This document shows positions 53,234 to 62,591 of a DNA stretch of 64,000 bases, one piece after another. Position numbers and translations under genes: made by a program. The stretch's first letter is position 1. Each line of letters opens with the position of its first letter. Under the pieces are notes generated by a model. The model saw nothing but the letters and a program-made list of their open reading frames with translations. It did no database searches and was not told the origin of the DNA. The stretch spans positions 1-64,000 of the forward strand of contig CAYNTO010000014.1 of the NCBI GenBank assembly GCA_964400355.1. Direction: 5' to 3'. The DNA comes from JACKAL01 sp964400355. Lineage in GTDB: Bacteria; Bdellovibrionota; Bdellovibrionia; Bdellovibrionales; JAGQZY01.

Positions 53234-53950
53234 TTGAACGTTTTTGTGCGCATTCTCACCGCTAGTGCCGTGGCCGCCATCGTTGTTGGATCAACGGCAG
53301 CGTGCAGCAGTGCGCCCACGTCTTCGCTGACGACTCAGCGAGTGGTGATCGATAAGCCCGTGATACAAACCTTTGATCAGGCATCTCAAGATTTACAAAA
53401 ACTCAAACACAGCTTGATTCGATTGAAACTGAGAAATGAAGATGGTTCAGCATCTTTTGGAACTGGATTTTTTTACCAGAGCCATGACACTCTGGTGACC
53501 TCACTGCACACTTTTGAACCGACCAGTGATTGCCTCAACAAGCCCTCGTGCCTGATCACCATCGGCGTGTTCGAAGATGCCACCTCTGTGCGCGAGCATG
53601 TGATCAAAGCGGAATTGGTAAAGGCACTGCCTGCTAAGGATATGTTGTTTTTAAAAGTGTCTCAGATAAAAGATGTTCTCAACGTGGTGCCCCTCGTAAG
53701 CGCCACCAACCACAACACCTCCGATGCCTTGGCTGTTGGCGGTTTTTATCAAGACAACCCTTCGCTAACATTCACACTGGGCAAAAACATTTCCGATGCG
53801 CAAAACACCCACCTCACCAGCATTATTGTGAGCCAGGGCTTTAGCGGATCTCCCGTAGTGAACAAAAAAGGCGAAGTGATCGGCGTAGTGTCATCCTTCA
53901 AGCCCATCAAAAATCAAAACATAGGCCTCGCCCAGTTCGTCCCACTGTAA
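53234..53950 (+). CDS. Trypsin-like serine protease lipoprotein
   Basis: A 238-residue protein starting at TTG 53234, preceded by GGAG at 5 bp. The signal sequence ends in STAAC, a good lipobox. The mature part is a single S1-type domain: GTGFFYQ, LVTSLHTF (His), AKDMLFLK (Asp) and SQGFSGSPVVN (Ser). No PDZ domain follows, unlike DegP/HtrA. Probably an envelope-anchored protease. Upstream, CGGAGGG/CCCTCCG (53136-53172) could fold in the leader. Divergent from murE. Confidence 0.82.
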   Translation: MNVFVRILTASAVAAIVVGSTAACSSAPTSSLTTQRVVIDKPVIQTFDQASQDLQKLKHSLIRLKLRNEDGSASFGTGFFYQSHDTLVTSLHTFEPTSDCLNKPSCLITIGVFEDATSVREHVIKAELVKALPAKDMLFLKVSQIKDVLNVVPLVSATNHNTSDALAVGGFYQDNPSLTFTLGKNISDAQNTHLTSIIVSQGFSGSPVVNKKGEVIGVVSSFKPIKNQNIGLAQFVPL

Positions 53951-54043
53951 ACGTTCGCCTCGGCGCCGTCCCTAATTTGCTAGTCTGAGTGGCACCAACA
54001 GATTCTCCTTGCTACCAACTACGACTCATCCCAGAATAGGTTC

Positions 54044-55276
54044 ATGTTCTGGAAAAAACTGCGATCCTCCATTGCTTTACAAATCGTTGTGGGCGCAATT
54101 CTTGGAATTATTCTGGGTTCTTTTTTCCGCGGTGGCGAGCTGCAGTTCTGTATACAGATTGCAAAGATGGCCATCCACTGGGTAAAGATCATTGCCGGCC
54201 CCTTTCTGCTCATCTCCATTTTTCTATCACTCCTCCATGTCCACACACCTGCCAGTGTGGGCGCGAAACTTGTGGCCGTCGCCGTGTTCAATACGGCCAT
54301 CGCCATCATCATTGGAGTATCGCTCACACTCCTCCTCGTGCAAAACACCACATTTAATCTCCAGGTTCCTCCCGCTACGGCAGCCACTTCCGCACCGACC
54401 ATGACTCTCGGCTCGTGGATCGAAACTTTTATGCCCACAAGCTTTTTTGCTCCCATCGTAAAAAACGAAATTCTTTTGCTCGCCCTTATCGCGCTCCTCC
54501 TGAGTCTGGCCACGCGCCGCGCTTTCCACGATGACCCGCAAACACTCAACGCCATCACCGCTGGCGGCGAAAAGTTAAAAAAGGTCATGGAGCAGCTCCT
54601 CCACTGGATTCTGGCGATTATGCCCATAGCCGTATTTTTTATTCTAGCTGGCTCCGTATCTGTCTACGGTTTTTCACTGTTCTCGGATCTTTCAAAATAC
54701 GTTCTTCTTATAATTTTAGCGCTCGCTCTACAGTGCGCTTTGGTCTATGGCGGATGGATATTAGGATTCGCACGCATGAAGTTTTCCACCGTGTGGAGCG
54801 AGGTGAAAACTCCGTTTCTTTACTCCATCGGTGTCAATTCCAGCTTGGCCACGCTGCCACTCACACTCAAAGCCCTTAAGAACTTGGGCGTGTCCGATCG
54901 CTCAGCGTCGCTTGGCGCCGGCGTCGCCACTAATCTTAACAACGATGGGATTGTGCTCTACGAAGCATCAGCTGTATTTTTTGTGGCCTATCTCACACAC
55001 ACCGATTGGTCTCTCGCGCAAATGACCATCGCCGCACTCACGTGTATCGTGGCGTCCATGGGCATTACTGGAATTCCCGAAGCCGGCTTTATCTCTCTCA
55101 CTGTTGTAGTGAGTGCAATGGGACTGCCTACTGAGATGTTGCCTCTGCTCCTCTCTGTGGACTGGATACTCGGCCGCTTGCGCTCCGGCGTAAACGTGCT
55201 CAGCGACATGACTCTCTCTATCGCTCTCGATAAGCTCGCTCCCACCACCACACCCTCACCACCTGCAAACACATGA
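54044..55276 (+). CDS. DAACS family dicarboxylate/amino acid:cation symporter
   Basis: A 410-residue membrane transporter of the GltP/DctA fold. Features are VGAILGIILGSFF, NSSLATLPLTLKAL (position of the serine-rich hairpin loop), NLNNDGIVLYEA in place of the usual NMDGTALY, GITGIPEAGF and LLSVDWILGRLRSGVNVLSD. The changed substrate motif suggests a substrate other than classical glutamate/C4-dicarboxylates. It overlaps the TrkH-like gene by ATGA, so they are one operon. Confidence 0.87.
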   Translation: MFWKKLRSSIALQIVVGAILGIILGSFFRGGELQFCIQIAKMAIHWVKIIAGPFLLISIFLSLLHVHTPASVGAKLVAVAVFNTAIAIIIGVSLTLLLVQNTTFNLQVPPATAATSAPTMTLGSWIETFMPTSFFAPIVKNEILLLALIALLLSLATRRAFHDDPQTLNAITAGGEKLKKVMEQLLHWILAIMPIAVFFILAGSVSVYGFSLFSDLSKYVLLIILALALQCALVYGGWILGFARMKFSTVWSEVKTPFLYSIGVNSSLATLPLTLKALKNLGVSDRSASLGAGVATNLNNDGIVLYEASAVFFVAYLTHTDWSLAQMTIAALTCIVASMGITGIPEAGFISLTVVVSAMGLPTEMLPLLLSVDWILGRLRSGVNVLSDMTLSIALDKLAPTTTPSPPANT

Positions 55277-56991
55277 TCTGGCTTGTAAGTTTACTCGTCG
55301 TCACCATTGCATACCCCTACGTTCCCCCGGCGATCTGGAAGCCATTGGCGCTGGATGTGAGTGTGTTTGCCTGCCTCATCTATTTGTTTCGCAGCAATCA
55401 ACTGGCGCGTGCGATCGAGGCTTGGTATTTTTTGCGCCGAAAGAGCAATCATATTATGCGCCGCCAGCTGAGCCTGGCTCTGGCCTCCGATCTTTTGCGA
55501 TTGATCTCACTGCCCTTTGCCGGCATGTGGTTGTGGCGATGGGTAAAGGGGTTCGAATATGTTATGACCACCGCACCTACCGTGCGCCAGTTCAATCATG
55601 TTCAGGCTTTTCTCTTCTGCTTGCTGCTCGCGTATGTGCTGGATACGGCAAAGTTTCGCCGTTGGCTTTACAAAATGCACATGACCAGCGGTCGTGAAGT
55701 GTTGTTTCAATATTCGGCGGCGGTCATTACGGGAACGTTCCTGTTGCTCATGCCGTTTTCGCTCAATCCCGGAAAATCCCTTGCCGTGATAGACTCCATG
55801 TTTGTCACCGTATCCGCACTCAGTGTGACCGGCCTCACTCCTATTGATGTGAGTGGCACGTTTTCGCGAACCGGAATGATCATACTCCTCATGCTCATTC
55901 AGCTCGGCGGTTTAGGAATTGTTCTCATCACTGCCGGATTCTCAATAATGACATTTCGCAGGCTTTCCATGAACTCCATTCTGCTCGGTCGCGAGATGTA
56001 CAGTACTGCGCGCGCCGGCGAACTGCCCGACTTTCTCACTCGGGTTATAACCACAACTCTATTGGTCGAAATCATGGGTTCAGTGGCCATTTATCTTTCG
56101 CTTCCGAAAAATATGCCGGATCGTCTGTTCTTTTCGGTGTTTCACGCGGTGTCGGCGTTTTGCAATGCGGGGTTTTCCACCGCATCCACAGGATTGCTCG
56201 ATACACCTTTGTACATACCTGGAATGGTGACCATTTGTATGCTGATCATCTTGGGTGGCCTGGGCTTTCCCATCATGTTTGACCTATGGAACTCCATCGT
56301 GCGCCGCGAGCGCAGTGTGTATCTGCTCACTCCGCATGCCAAGCTCACGCTACTGGTTATGGCTGTGCTCTTGGTGCTTGGTCCCACTCTGTTCTTTTTG
56401 CTCGAATCACTGCGACCATCCGCCGACATCACTTTAGGCCACAAAATCGCAAACTCCGTTTTTTATTCGATTTCGGCGAGAACCGCCGGGTTCAACATGT
56501 TTCTCATCGATTCCTTCAACACTTCGGCACTGTTTTGGCTCATTTTACTTATGGCTATTGGTGCTAATCCCTCCTCTACAGGTGGCGGAATAAAAACCAC
56601 CACCATTGGTGTGATCTATGCCGCCGTGATTTGCTCCATTCGTGGATTCAACCAAACCACCTTTGCAGGGCGCGCGATTCCAATTATTGTGATCTCGCGG
56701 GCGCTCACCGTAATTTCGCTCTACTTTTTTATTGCCGGCCTTGCGCTTATCATATTAGTGACAACGGAGCGTGCTCCGCCGTTTGCGCTCGCCTTTGAGG
56801 TGGTCTCCGCGCTTTCCACTGTGGGTCTGAGCATGAGTGTCACCCCCCAACTCACGGTAGTAGGAAAACTCATAATTATGTTTTTGATGCTCTTCGGACG
56901 CATTGGCATTCTCACGTTTGTGCTCGCTGGAATTGGGAAAACACGAACGACAAAAATTAGATATCCTACGGATGACTTCTTTGTCGGGTAA
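55273..56991 (+). CDS. TrkH/KtrB-type potassium channel subunit with extended N-terminus
   Basis: A 572-residue membrane protein. The pore loops are SALSVTGLTPIDVSGTFSR, AFCNAGFSTAST, SARTAGFNMF and ALSTVGLSMS, the four selectivity filters of the SKT superfamily. About 140 residues with several hydrophobic helices precede the first conserved helix (FQYSAAVITGTFLLLMPF), making it longer than typical KtrB (about 450) and TrkH (483). Overlaps the symporter gene by 4 bp and is 24 bp upstream of its TrkA-type regulatory subunit. Confidence 0.9.
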   Translation: MIWLVSLLVVTIAYPYVPPAIWKPLALDVSVFACLIYLFRSNQLARAIEAWYFLRRKSNHIMRRQLSLALASDLLRLISLPFAGMWLWRWVKGFEYVMTTAPTVRQFNHVQAFLFCLLLAYVLDTAKFRRWLYKMHMTSGREVLFQYSAAVITGTFLLLMPFSLNPGKSLAVIDSMFVTVSALSVTGLTPIDVSGTFSRTGMIILLMLIQLGGLGIVLITAGFSIMTFRRLSMNSILLGREMYSTARAGELPDFLTRVITTTLLVEIMGSVAIYLSLPKNMPDRLFFSVFHAVSAFCNAGFSTASTGLLDTPLYIPGMVTICMLIILGGLGFPIMFDLWNSIVRRERSVYLLTPHAKLTLLVMAVLLVLGPTLFFLLESLRPSADITLGHKIANSVFYSISARTAGFNMFLIDSFNTSALFWLILLMAIGANPSSTGGGIKTTTIGVIYAAVICSIRGFNQTTFAGRAIPIIVISRALTVISLYFFIAGLALIILVTTERAPPFALAFEVVSALSTVGLSMSVTPQLTVVGKLIIMFLMLFGRIGILTFVLAGIGKTRTTKIRYPTDDFFVG

Positions 56992-57015
56992 ATTTTTAGA
57001 ATAAAGGGAGATCAT

Positions 57016-57684
57016 ATGGCAAAAACTCATCGCATTCTCGTAATTGGACTGGGTCGCCTCGGCGAATCCCTGGTGCGCCACTTGGCCATGGAGCAAGCGG
57101 AAATCATCGCGCTCGACAACGATCGCGCTCATGTGGACGCCATGAAAGAGTTCTGCCACTTGGCCATTCAAGGTGACGGCTCCGATATTGACACGCTTAT
57201 TGAAATCGGCGCCGACAAAGTGGATTCTGCGGTCATCTGTATGGGTGAATCTTTTGAATCGAGCGTCCTGGCCTTAACAAATCTGTTGGAACTTAAAGTC
57301 CCGCGCATCGATGTACGTGCCTCAACGGCCAAAAAAGCCACAATCTACAAAAAGATTGGCGCTCATGGAGTCTTTTATGTGGAAGAAGAGATGGGAAAAA
57401 TTATGGCCCACAGGATCTGCCGAAAATCCGTTTTGCACGAACTTGAACTTGATGGGGGACTGAAGTTGATCGAGTGGAATCCCGCTCCTTGGGCTATAGA
57501 TAAATCGTTGATGGAAATAAATTTGCCCGCTGAATATCGTATTCAATTGATTGGTCTGCGCGATTCCAGCAATTCCAACAAATTCTCTGATCCCGATCCC
57601 CACACCATTATTCGTAAAGGCATGTCGGCGATTTTAGTTGGTAGCGAAAAAGACTTACAACGCCTGCTCGCGCGCCATGAGTAA
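57016..57684 (+). CDS. TrkA/KtrA-type potassium uptake regulatory subunit
   Basis: A 222-residue cytosolic protein with an RCK_N Rossmann domain (ILVIGLGRLGESLVRHLA, IALDNDRAHVDAM, QGDGSDIDTLIEIGADKVD) and an RCK_C domain (about residues 140-220). It binds nucleotides and gates the TrkH/KtrB-like channel encoded just upstream. GGGAG precedes the ATG. Its stop codon overlaps the T-run of the terminator for the convergent OmpA gene. Confidence 0.92.
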   Translation: MAKTHRILVIGLGRLGESLVRHLAMEQAEIIALDNDRAHVDAMKEFCHLAIQGDGSDIDTLIEIGADKVDSAVICMGESFESSVLALTNLLELKVPRIDVRASTAKKATIYKKIGAHGVFYVEEEMGKIMAHRICRKSVLHELELDGGLKLIEWNPAPWAIDKSLMEINLPAEYRIQLIGLRDSSNSNKFSDPDPHTIIRKGMSAILVGSEKDLQRLLARHE

Positions 57685-57710
57685 AAAAGGGCGCCCCATC
57701 TGGGGCACCC
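57683..57710 (-). terminator. Intrinsic terminator after the OmpA-family lipoprotein gene
   Basis: On the minus strand GGGTGCCCCA / TGGGGCGCCC (57710-57689) forms a 10-bp stem with one G-U pair and a 2-nt central turn, followed by T6 (57688-57683). The T-run coincides with the trkA-type stop codon. Confidence 0.8.
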
Positions 57711-57748
57711 TCGTATAAAAGCAATTAGAATGTCGTAAACGTTCGCTT

Positions 57749-59134
57749 TTACTTATTGGACGCTTTGGGAGCCTGACCCTGCCCGCTGGCAACGGACGTT
57801 GGAGTGATCAGAACATCCACACGGCGGTTTTGTGCACGGCCCTGTTTCGTTTTGTTGGAGGCGATTGGCTTATCAAAACCGTAGCCTGCAGCATCGATCG
57901 AAAGACCATCACCACCGTTAGTTTTGAAGTACTCAGCAACTGTTTCGGCTCGCTTTTGCGAAAGCTCTTTATTGAGAGCCGCCGCACCCACGGTATCCGT
58001 ATGACCCTCTACAGCCACGGAGCTTGCCCCAACAGTGTTGATGGCTTCTTTGACCTTGCCAAGTAGAGCGATAGACGACTGTGGAAGGCTTGAACTTGCA
58101 GAGTTGAACTTCATCCCCTTGAGACGCACCAGAACTTTGTCGCCTTGGCGATAAACTTCCGCCTCATTTTTATTAAACATGCCCGCGATGGACTTGATCT
58201 TGCGATCCAGTTCCAACGTCGCCTGCTGTGCACTCAACTTGCCAGCTTGAATAGCAGACGTGGTTTCGCTTTGTGCAAGTTCAGTTTGAGTCGACGACAG
58301 TTCTGATTGAACCTCTTGGAGCTGGAACGTTTTTGATGCCAACTCTACGGCCGCACTCTCTGGTAAAACCGTATCGTCGCGAACAACCGTACCCATAACC
58401 GCATCCAGGAACCGGGCGCTGTTGTAGGATTTTTTAACTGCTTCGGCATATCCCGCTGGATTGTTGAGATTGGTAGAGATCATGTTTTCTGCAGCCATTA
58501 AATCTCGTTGTGCCGCAGCCAAGGTTTTTGGCGCGCGACTTTCCGCTTTGCGATCTACGCTATTGCTGATCCAGGCACGGGCTTTTCCCAATTGATCGGC
58601 TTGCACAGCTTGCACTTGGAGAGCTTGATAACCGCGCTGCATTTCCGCAAACTTATTGGGGGTGATGTCGTTGATGTCTTCGGCCTCGTCAGTGAGCTCT
58701 TCGTCGAGTTCATTGGTGTCTTTAGCCACCTTTGGAAATTTATTTGCACCAGCGGCCAGAGCGGCTGAGCGTGCATCTAAAACGCCCTTGAGTTTTTCGG
58801 TTTTTGAAGCGGCTTGGTTTTTAGCGCGATCTAAATAACCTTGTGCTGCTGCCAGTTCTTCAACGATATCTTCTTGTTTGTCGCCATCTTTTATAGCTTC
58901 TTTGGCATCCTTGAGCTCACTTTGTGAGTTTTTAAAATCTTTAGGAGCCAGTACATCCAAATGGGCGCCATAGCCCTGTTGAATTTCTTGCTCTAGTCGC
59001 GAGACCTCTTCGGCCGGATTCGCGCTCGCAGAAATTGATCCTTTAGGCGCGCTGGCACAAGCCGTAGCGATTGCAACAGACGTGACGGCCGCAAAGCCAC
59101 GCACGAAATGGGTGAGTTTATTTTTTGTAAGCAT
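57749..59134 (-). CDS. OmpA family lipoprotein with coiled-coil domain
   Basis: A 461-residue protein. The signal sequence ends in the lipobox TAC (Cys26); residues 40-330 are Ala/Glu/Lys/Gln-rich and predicted helical with coiled-coil character; the C-terminal 115 residues form an OmpA peptidoglycan-binding domain (GMKFNSASSSLPQSS, VEGHTDTVGAAALNKELSQ, RAQNRRVDV). It would link the outer membrane to the cell wall. GGAGGA precedes the ATG, and a good promoter lies at 59189-59216. Confidence 0.9.
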   Translation of the reverse strand: MLTKNKLTHFVRGFAAVTSVAIATACASAPKGSISASANPAEEVSRLEQEIQQGYGAHLDVLAPKDFKNSQSELKDAKEAIKDGDKQEDIVEELAAAQGYLDRAKNQAASKTEKLKGVLDARSAALAAGANKFPKVAKDTNELDEELTDEAEDINDITPNKFAEMQRGYQALQVQAVQADQLGKARAWISNSVDRKAESRAPKTLAAAQRDLMAAENMISTNLNNPAGYAEAVKKSYNSARFLDAVMGTVVRDDTVLPESAAVELASKTFQLQEVQSELSSTQTELAQSETTSAIQAGKLSAQQATLELDRKIKSIAGMFNKNEAEVYRQGDKVLVRLKGMKFNSASSSLPQSSIALLGKVKEAINTVGASSVAVEGHTDTVGAAALNKELSQKRAETVAEYFKTNGGDGLSIDAAGYGFDKPIASNKTKQGRAQNRRVDVLITPTSVASGQGQAPKASNK

Positions 59135-59188
59135 CTTTTTTCCTCCAAAGATTCCTCATGGGGGTTTTGCTCGTAATAGGAATCTCTA

Positions 59189-59216
59189 ATTAAATTTGAT
59201 ATACGAACACCCTCAA
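59189..59216 (-). promoter_or_regulatory. Promoter for the OmpA-family lipoprotein gene
   Basis: On the minus strand TTGAGG (59216-59211) and TTTAAT (59194-59189) are separated by 16 bp. The -10 matches five of six consensus bases, the -35 four of six. A start near 59182 gives a leader of about 48 nt. Confidence 0.5.
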
Positions 59217-59395
59217 GGTACCCGACTTGTAGGGGTAGAGTTGCTATTCAATCGTTTACTTAATGTGGAGAAAAATAGATATATGTTGGTCGTGTGACGG
59301 AAAAGCCGCAGGTTACAGATAAAAATCGGCTAAGTATTACAATATAGAGCAAGAGTGTGTGCAATCGGACACTTTTATAAGGGTATCCATGCGAC

Positions 59396-61282
59396 TTATT
59401 CCATGTACACTTTTAGCTTTTTGTCTTCGCTCCAGGAATCACCCACGGTGGGAGATGTTTTAACCACGCGGCCCTGTGTTCCCACCAACTGCGGTTGCAC
59501 GCCTTTATCGTTGAGGTAACGGAGTGTCTCGCGCAATGTCCACCCTTTCATATCGGGGACTGTGTCTTCACTCTGTGCCACTACCACCTGATCCTCTTTA
59601 TTTCGGCGGAGCTTCACCAGATCAGACTCTGAGATGTAAACCGGAGCAATTCCTTTTTTATTGATCGCATACTCAGCAATGCGCGAAAACACCGGCGCTG
59701 CGGTTTCGCTGGCATAATATCCGTTCTCTTGAGGATTATCGATAACTACGTAAATCAGATACTCGGGATCATTGGCTGGAATAAATCCCACAAAGCTCGA
59801 GATGTATTGTCCTTTAATGTAACCGCCACCATTGGGATCGACCTTTTGCGCGGTACCGGTTTTTCCAGCTACTGGAAAACCTTTAACACGTGCACGGCGA
59901 CCAGTAGCACCTTCGCCAGTGGCCGCGACCAACATCATCTTGAGTTTGTTGGCTGTGACTTGCGACAAGATACGTGTGCCAGGCTTCTCTTCGCGTTGAA
60001 CCAGATAAGGTTCATGCAAGATGCCCCCGTTGGCGATGGCCGCATAGGCATTTGCCACATGCATTGCAGTGAGCGCTACACCGTGACCAAACGCAATGTT
60101 GGCTTTGTGGTGATCGCGCCACGGTGGTGGAACTAAAAGCCCACGGGTGTTACCCGGGAGATCGAGCGGTACCTTCTCGGTAAAGCCAAATTTTTGGAAC
60201 GTTTCGTAGATCTGTTTGTCCTTCATGCGCAGAGCGATCTTTGAAGTTCCCACGTTCGAGGAGTAGGCCAAGATCTCACCCACTGATAATTTTTCATACT
60301 TGTGATCGCTATCGGATTCATGAATAGTACGGCCATTGATTTCGATCTTACCGCCTGTAATATCTATTAGAGTATTGGGCTCAACAATTTTATTTTCCAT
60401 TGCACCGGCTAAGAAAATAGTTTTCAGGGTACTTCCTGGCTCATAGATATCCGATAAAATTTTATTGCGGCGGCGAGATGCGGGAGTCTGCAATGCGTGA
60501 TTAAGATCGTAATCCGGTGCCGCGGCCATGGCGAGAATTTCTGAAGTTTTCGGATCCATAACGATCGCCCAAGCGCCCTCGGCCTTGTGGTACTCGACCG
60601 CTCGTTTGAGTTCTTGCTCGGCCTGAAACTGCAGATCCAGATCCACCGTGAGAATGAGATCTTCGCCATCGGTTTTAGTCATAAATAGCCAACCGTCTTC
60701 AACAAGGAAGCGACCGCGTGCGTCTTTGGGGAGATTGTAGGATTCTGTCGCCGAGCTCAGGTAGTTATTGTAGCGAGCCTCTATGCCCTCGAGACCTTTG
60801 CCCTCGACTCCGACAAAACCCATGGTGTGCGAAAGCCCATTTTTATTGGGATACACGCGTTTGAACTCTTCGTGAAATCCCAAACCTCGCTCTTTCCACT
60901 CATTGATTTTTTTCTTTTTAGAATCATCGAGCAGGCGTGCGAGCCAAACGAAGCGTGAATTTTTTTTGCTCAGTTTTTTATAAAGTGGGCGATAAGGAAT
61001 ACCCAAAGTTTTCGATAGCTTTAGAGCCAAGCGTTTGGGTTTCTCAACTAAGGACGGATCGGCAAAAAGGGAATACGCTGGAACCGAAATCGCCAGCTCT
61101 ATACCATTGCGATCGAACACATCGCCACGCTTAGATTGGAGCTTTACGATTCGCTGATATTGTTTTTCTTTGGCAGTACTCAGGTGATGATTGGGCAGGA
61201 TTTGCATTTGCAATCCTCGCAATATAAGAACGGTCCACAGCACGAAAAACCACACTAGAACTATCGAGAGTCGTTGCTTCAT
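59396..61282 (-). CDS. ftsI: Septal transpeptidase FtsI (PBP3) with PASTA domain
   Basis: A 628-residue class B penicillin-binding protein cross-linking septal peptidoglycan. One N-terminal helix (LSIVLVWFFVLWTVLILRG), dimerisation domain with SKRGDVFDRNG, then active-site motifs YEPGSTLKTIF (SxxK), YSSNVG (SxN) and AGKTGTAQKV (KTG). A PASTA domain (VPDMKGWTLRETLRYLNDKG) closes the protein. ATG 61282 begins at the helix and follows GGTGGA. 13 bp after ftsL. The next canonical gene murE is 6 kb downstream. Confidence 0.96.
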   Translation of the reverse strand: MKQRLSIVLVWFFVLWTVLILRGLQMQILPNHHLSTAKEKQYQRIVKLQSKRGDVFDRNGIELAISVPAYSLFADPSLVEKPKRLALKLSKTLGIPYRPLYKKLSKKNSRFVWLARLLDDSKKKKINEWKERGLGFHEEFKRVYPNKNGLSHTMGFVGVEGKGLEGIEARYNNYLSSATESYNLPKDARGRFLVEDGWLFMTKTDGEDLILTVDLDLQFQAEQELKRAVEYHKAEGAWAIVMDPKTSEILAMAAAPDYDLNHALQTPASRRRNKILSDIYEPGSTLKTIFLAGAMENKIVEPNTLIDITGGKIEINGRTIHESDSDHKYEKLSVGEILAYSSNVGTSKIALRMKDKQIYETFQKFGFTEKVPLDLPGNTRGLLVPPPWRDHHKANIAFGHGVALTAMHVANAYAAIANGGILHEPYLVQREEKPGTRILSQVTANKLKMMLVAATGEGATGRRARVKGFPVAGKTGTAQKVDPNGGGYIKGQYISSFVGFIPANDPEYLIYVVIDNPQENGYYASETAAPVFSRIAEYAINKKGIAPVYISESDLVKLRRNKEDQVVVAQSEDTVPDMKGWTLRETLRYLNDKGVQPQLVGTQGRVVKTSPTVGDSWSEDKKLKVYME

Positions 61283-61295
61283 GAGTGTTCCACCG

Positions 61296-61595
61296 TTATT
61301 TGACCACGGCCGTGTCTGCGCCACTGCCGGCAATGCGAATCACTTGCCCTTCCTTAGCAGTTTGGAACGTGAGTCGCTTTTGCGCAATACTGCGCACACG
61401 CTCGGCGCTCGTCATCTTGGCGAGTTTTGCCGTCGCCAATCGCTGTTCCTGGCGGTACGCTTTTTCTTTTTTTGCCAGTTCAAAAATCGCATATCCGATA
61501 CGGCGATTTTCCATTTTGATATACACTACCGAATAGAGACACATCAGGACGATTGCAACACTCATAAAGGGCTTCCATGCCGGATGTTTCTTCAT
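61296..61595 (-). CDS. ftsL: FtsL-like divisome protein
   Basis: A 99-residue bitopic protein: short cytoplasmic start (MKKHPAWKP), one membrane helix (FMSVAIVLMCLYSVVYIKM), then a coiled-coil periplasmic part (ELAKKEKAYRQEQRLATAKLAKM) and a short tail. Size, topology and its place directly before ftsI and after rsmH identify it as FtsL even though the sequence itself is poorly conserved in the family. The leader upstream contains several hairpins. Confidence 0.85.
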   Translation of the reverse strand: MKKHPAWKPFMSVAIVLMCLYSVVYIKMENRRIGYAIFELAKKEKAYRQEQRLATAKLAKMTSAERVRSIAQKRLTFQTAKEGQVIRIAGSGADTAVVK

Positions 61596-61779
61596 ACCGA
61601 AAGGTTACCGCAATTTCGCCCAGCACTGTAGGACTGTGAAGTCCTATAGGACGAAGGGCGAGTCTGCGGCGAAAGCCGCAAAGCCCAGCGAACCACCGAA
61701 AAATCCCACGACCCCACTCAAACCAAAAAATTCCCGCAGAAAAATGCCAAGCTCTCAACTCCAACCCCACCCACTTCCG
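61596..61779 (-). other. Structured leader upstream of ftsL
   Basis: No gene seen. It contains AGGACT-GTGA-AGTCCT (61630-61645), an adjoining CTATAG-like palindrome, and GCGGC-GAAA-GCCGC (61669-61682). Downstream frames of the HNH remnant decay into it after a frameshift. Confidence 0.4.
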
Positions 61780-62591
61780 CTAAGGAAGTGATCCCTCGGG
61801 TATAAAAACAGCCACACGCCCGAACCGTCGCGATCTCTCCTTTTCAGCGAGATACGCANNNNNNNNNNNNNNNNNNNNNNNNNNNNNNNNNNNNNNNNNN
61901 NNNNNNNNNNNNNNNNNNNNNNNNNNNNNNNNNNNNNNNNNNNNNNNNNNNNNNNNNNAAAAACAGCCACACGCCCGAACCGTCGCGATCTCTCCTTTTC
62001 AGCGAGATACGCAAACAGCCGTGCCCAACTCTTTTCCGGTACCGCATGCGAGACGGCGTTTTGGATATGTCGCAAAAGCTCCATCTGATCCCGCGAAAAA
62101 GTAACAGTCACCGTGACCGACCCGTCATGATGAAACTGCTCCCTATCTTGAGCCTCAAACGGCAAATTCAAAGCTTGAGCGAGGATCACCTCTGTTTGTT
62201 TTTGCGAGGCCCCGGAAATTTGAGCAAACAGACTACTTTTGTCGGCCGTGCTCAGCGCCCGCCCTTCGAGCTTTCGCACCGCACGCGCCGCTTTCTCAAC
62301 CTGCGATATTTGTGTGATCGTCAACTCGCCCAACTCAATTTTTTCCGCAATTTCAGGATCCAATTTGAGTGCACGAGCCGCATCGATTCTTCGCTGAGCT
62401 TTGGCAGGAGAATAGTGAAACACGTCCACTAAATACTCAAACAAACTAGGAAAAGCCTCCGCTAAATAAAGTTTACGATGGTCGATTTCAGCAATGCATT
62501 CCACCGCTACCCGATCCGCACGTTTTTCAAACTTTTCAATGCGCTGAAGTTTTAATTTTAGCTCTTCGTTAGAAACATTTTTTAAATTCAC
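61780..62591 (-). pseudogene. HNH-endonuclease family remnant, N-terminal part only, split by a false gap
   Basis: After deleting 155 bp of artefact (Ns plus one 55-bp copy) the frame from GTG 62591 encodes 218 residues. GTG is chosen because GAGGAGG lies 5 bp upstream. The sequence (NLKNVSNEELKLKLQRIE, FEYLVDVFHYSPAKAQRRID, KIELGELTITQISQVEKA) matches the N-terminal helical region of the HNH endonucleases common in Bdellovibrio genomes. The frame stops at IPEGSLP; the other frame continues with ITSLAEV, so a frameshift is likely. The catalytic HNH domain is absent. It separates rsmH from ftsL. Confidence 0.7.
61804..62013. other. Scaffold artefact: 55-bp duplication around 100 Ns
   Basis: 61804-61858 is repeated exactly at 61959-62013 across exactly 100 N. 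Collapsing the pair yields a continuous reading frame for the HNH-family remnant. Confidence 0.92.
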
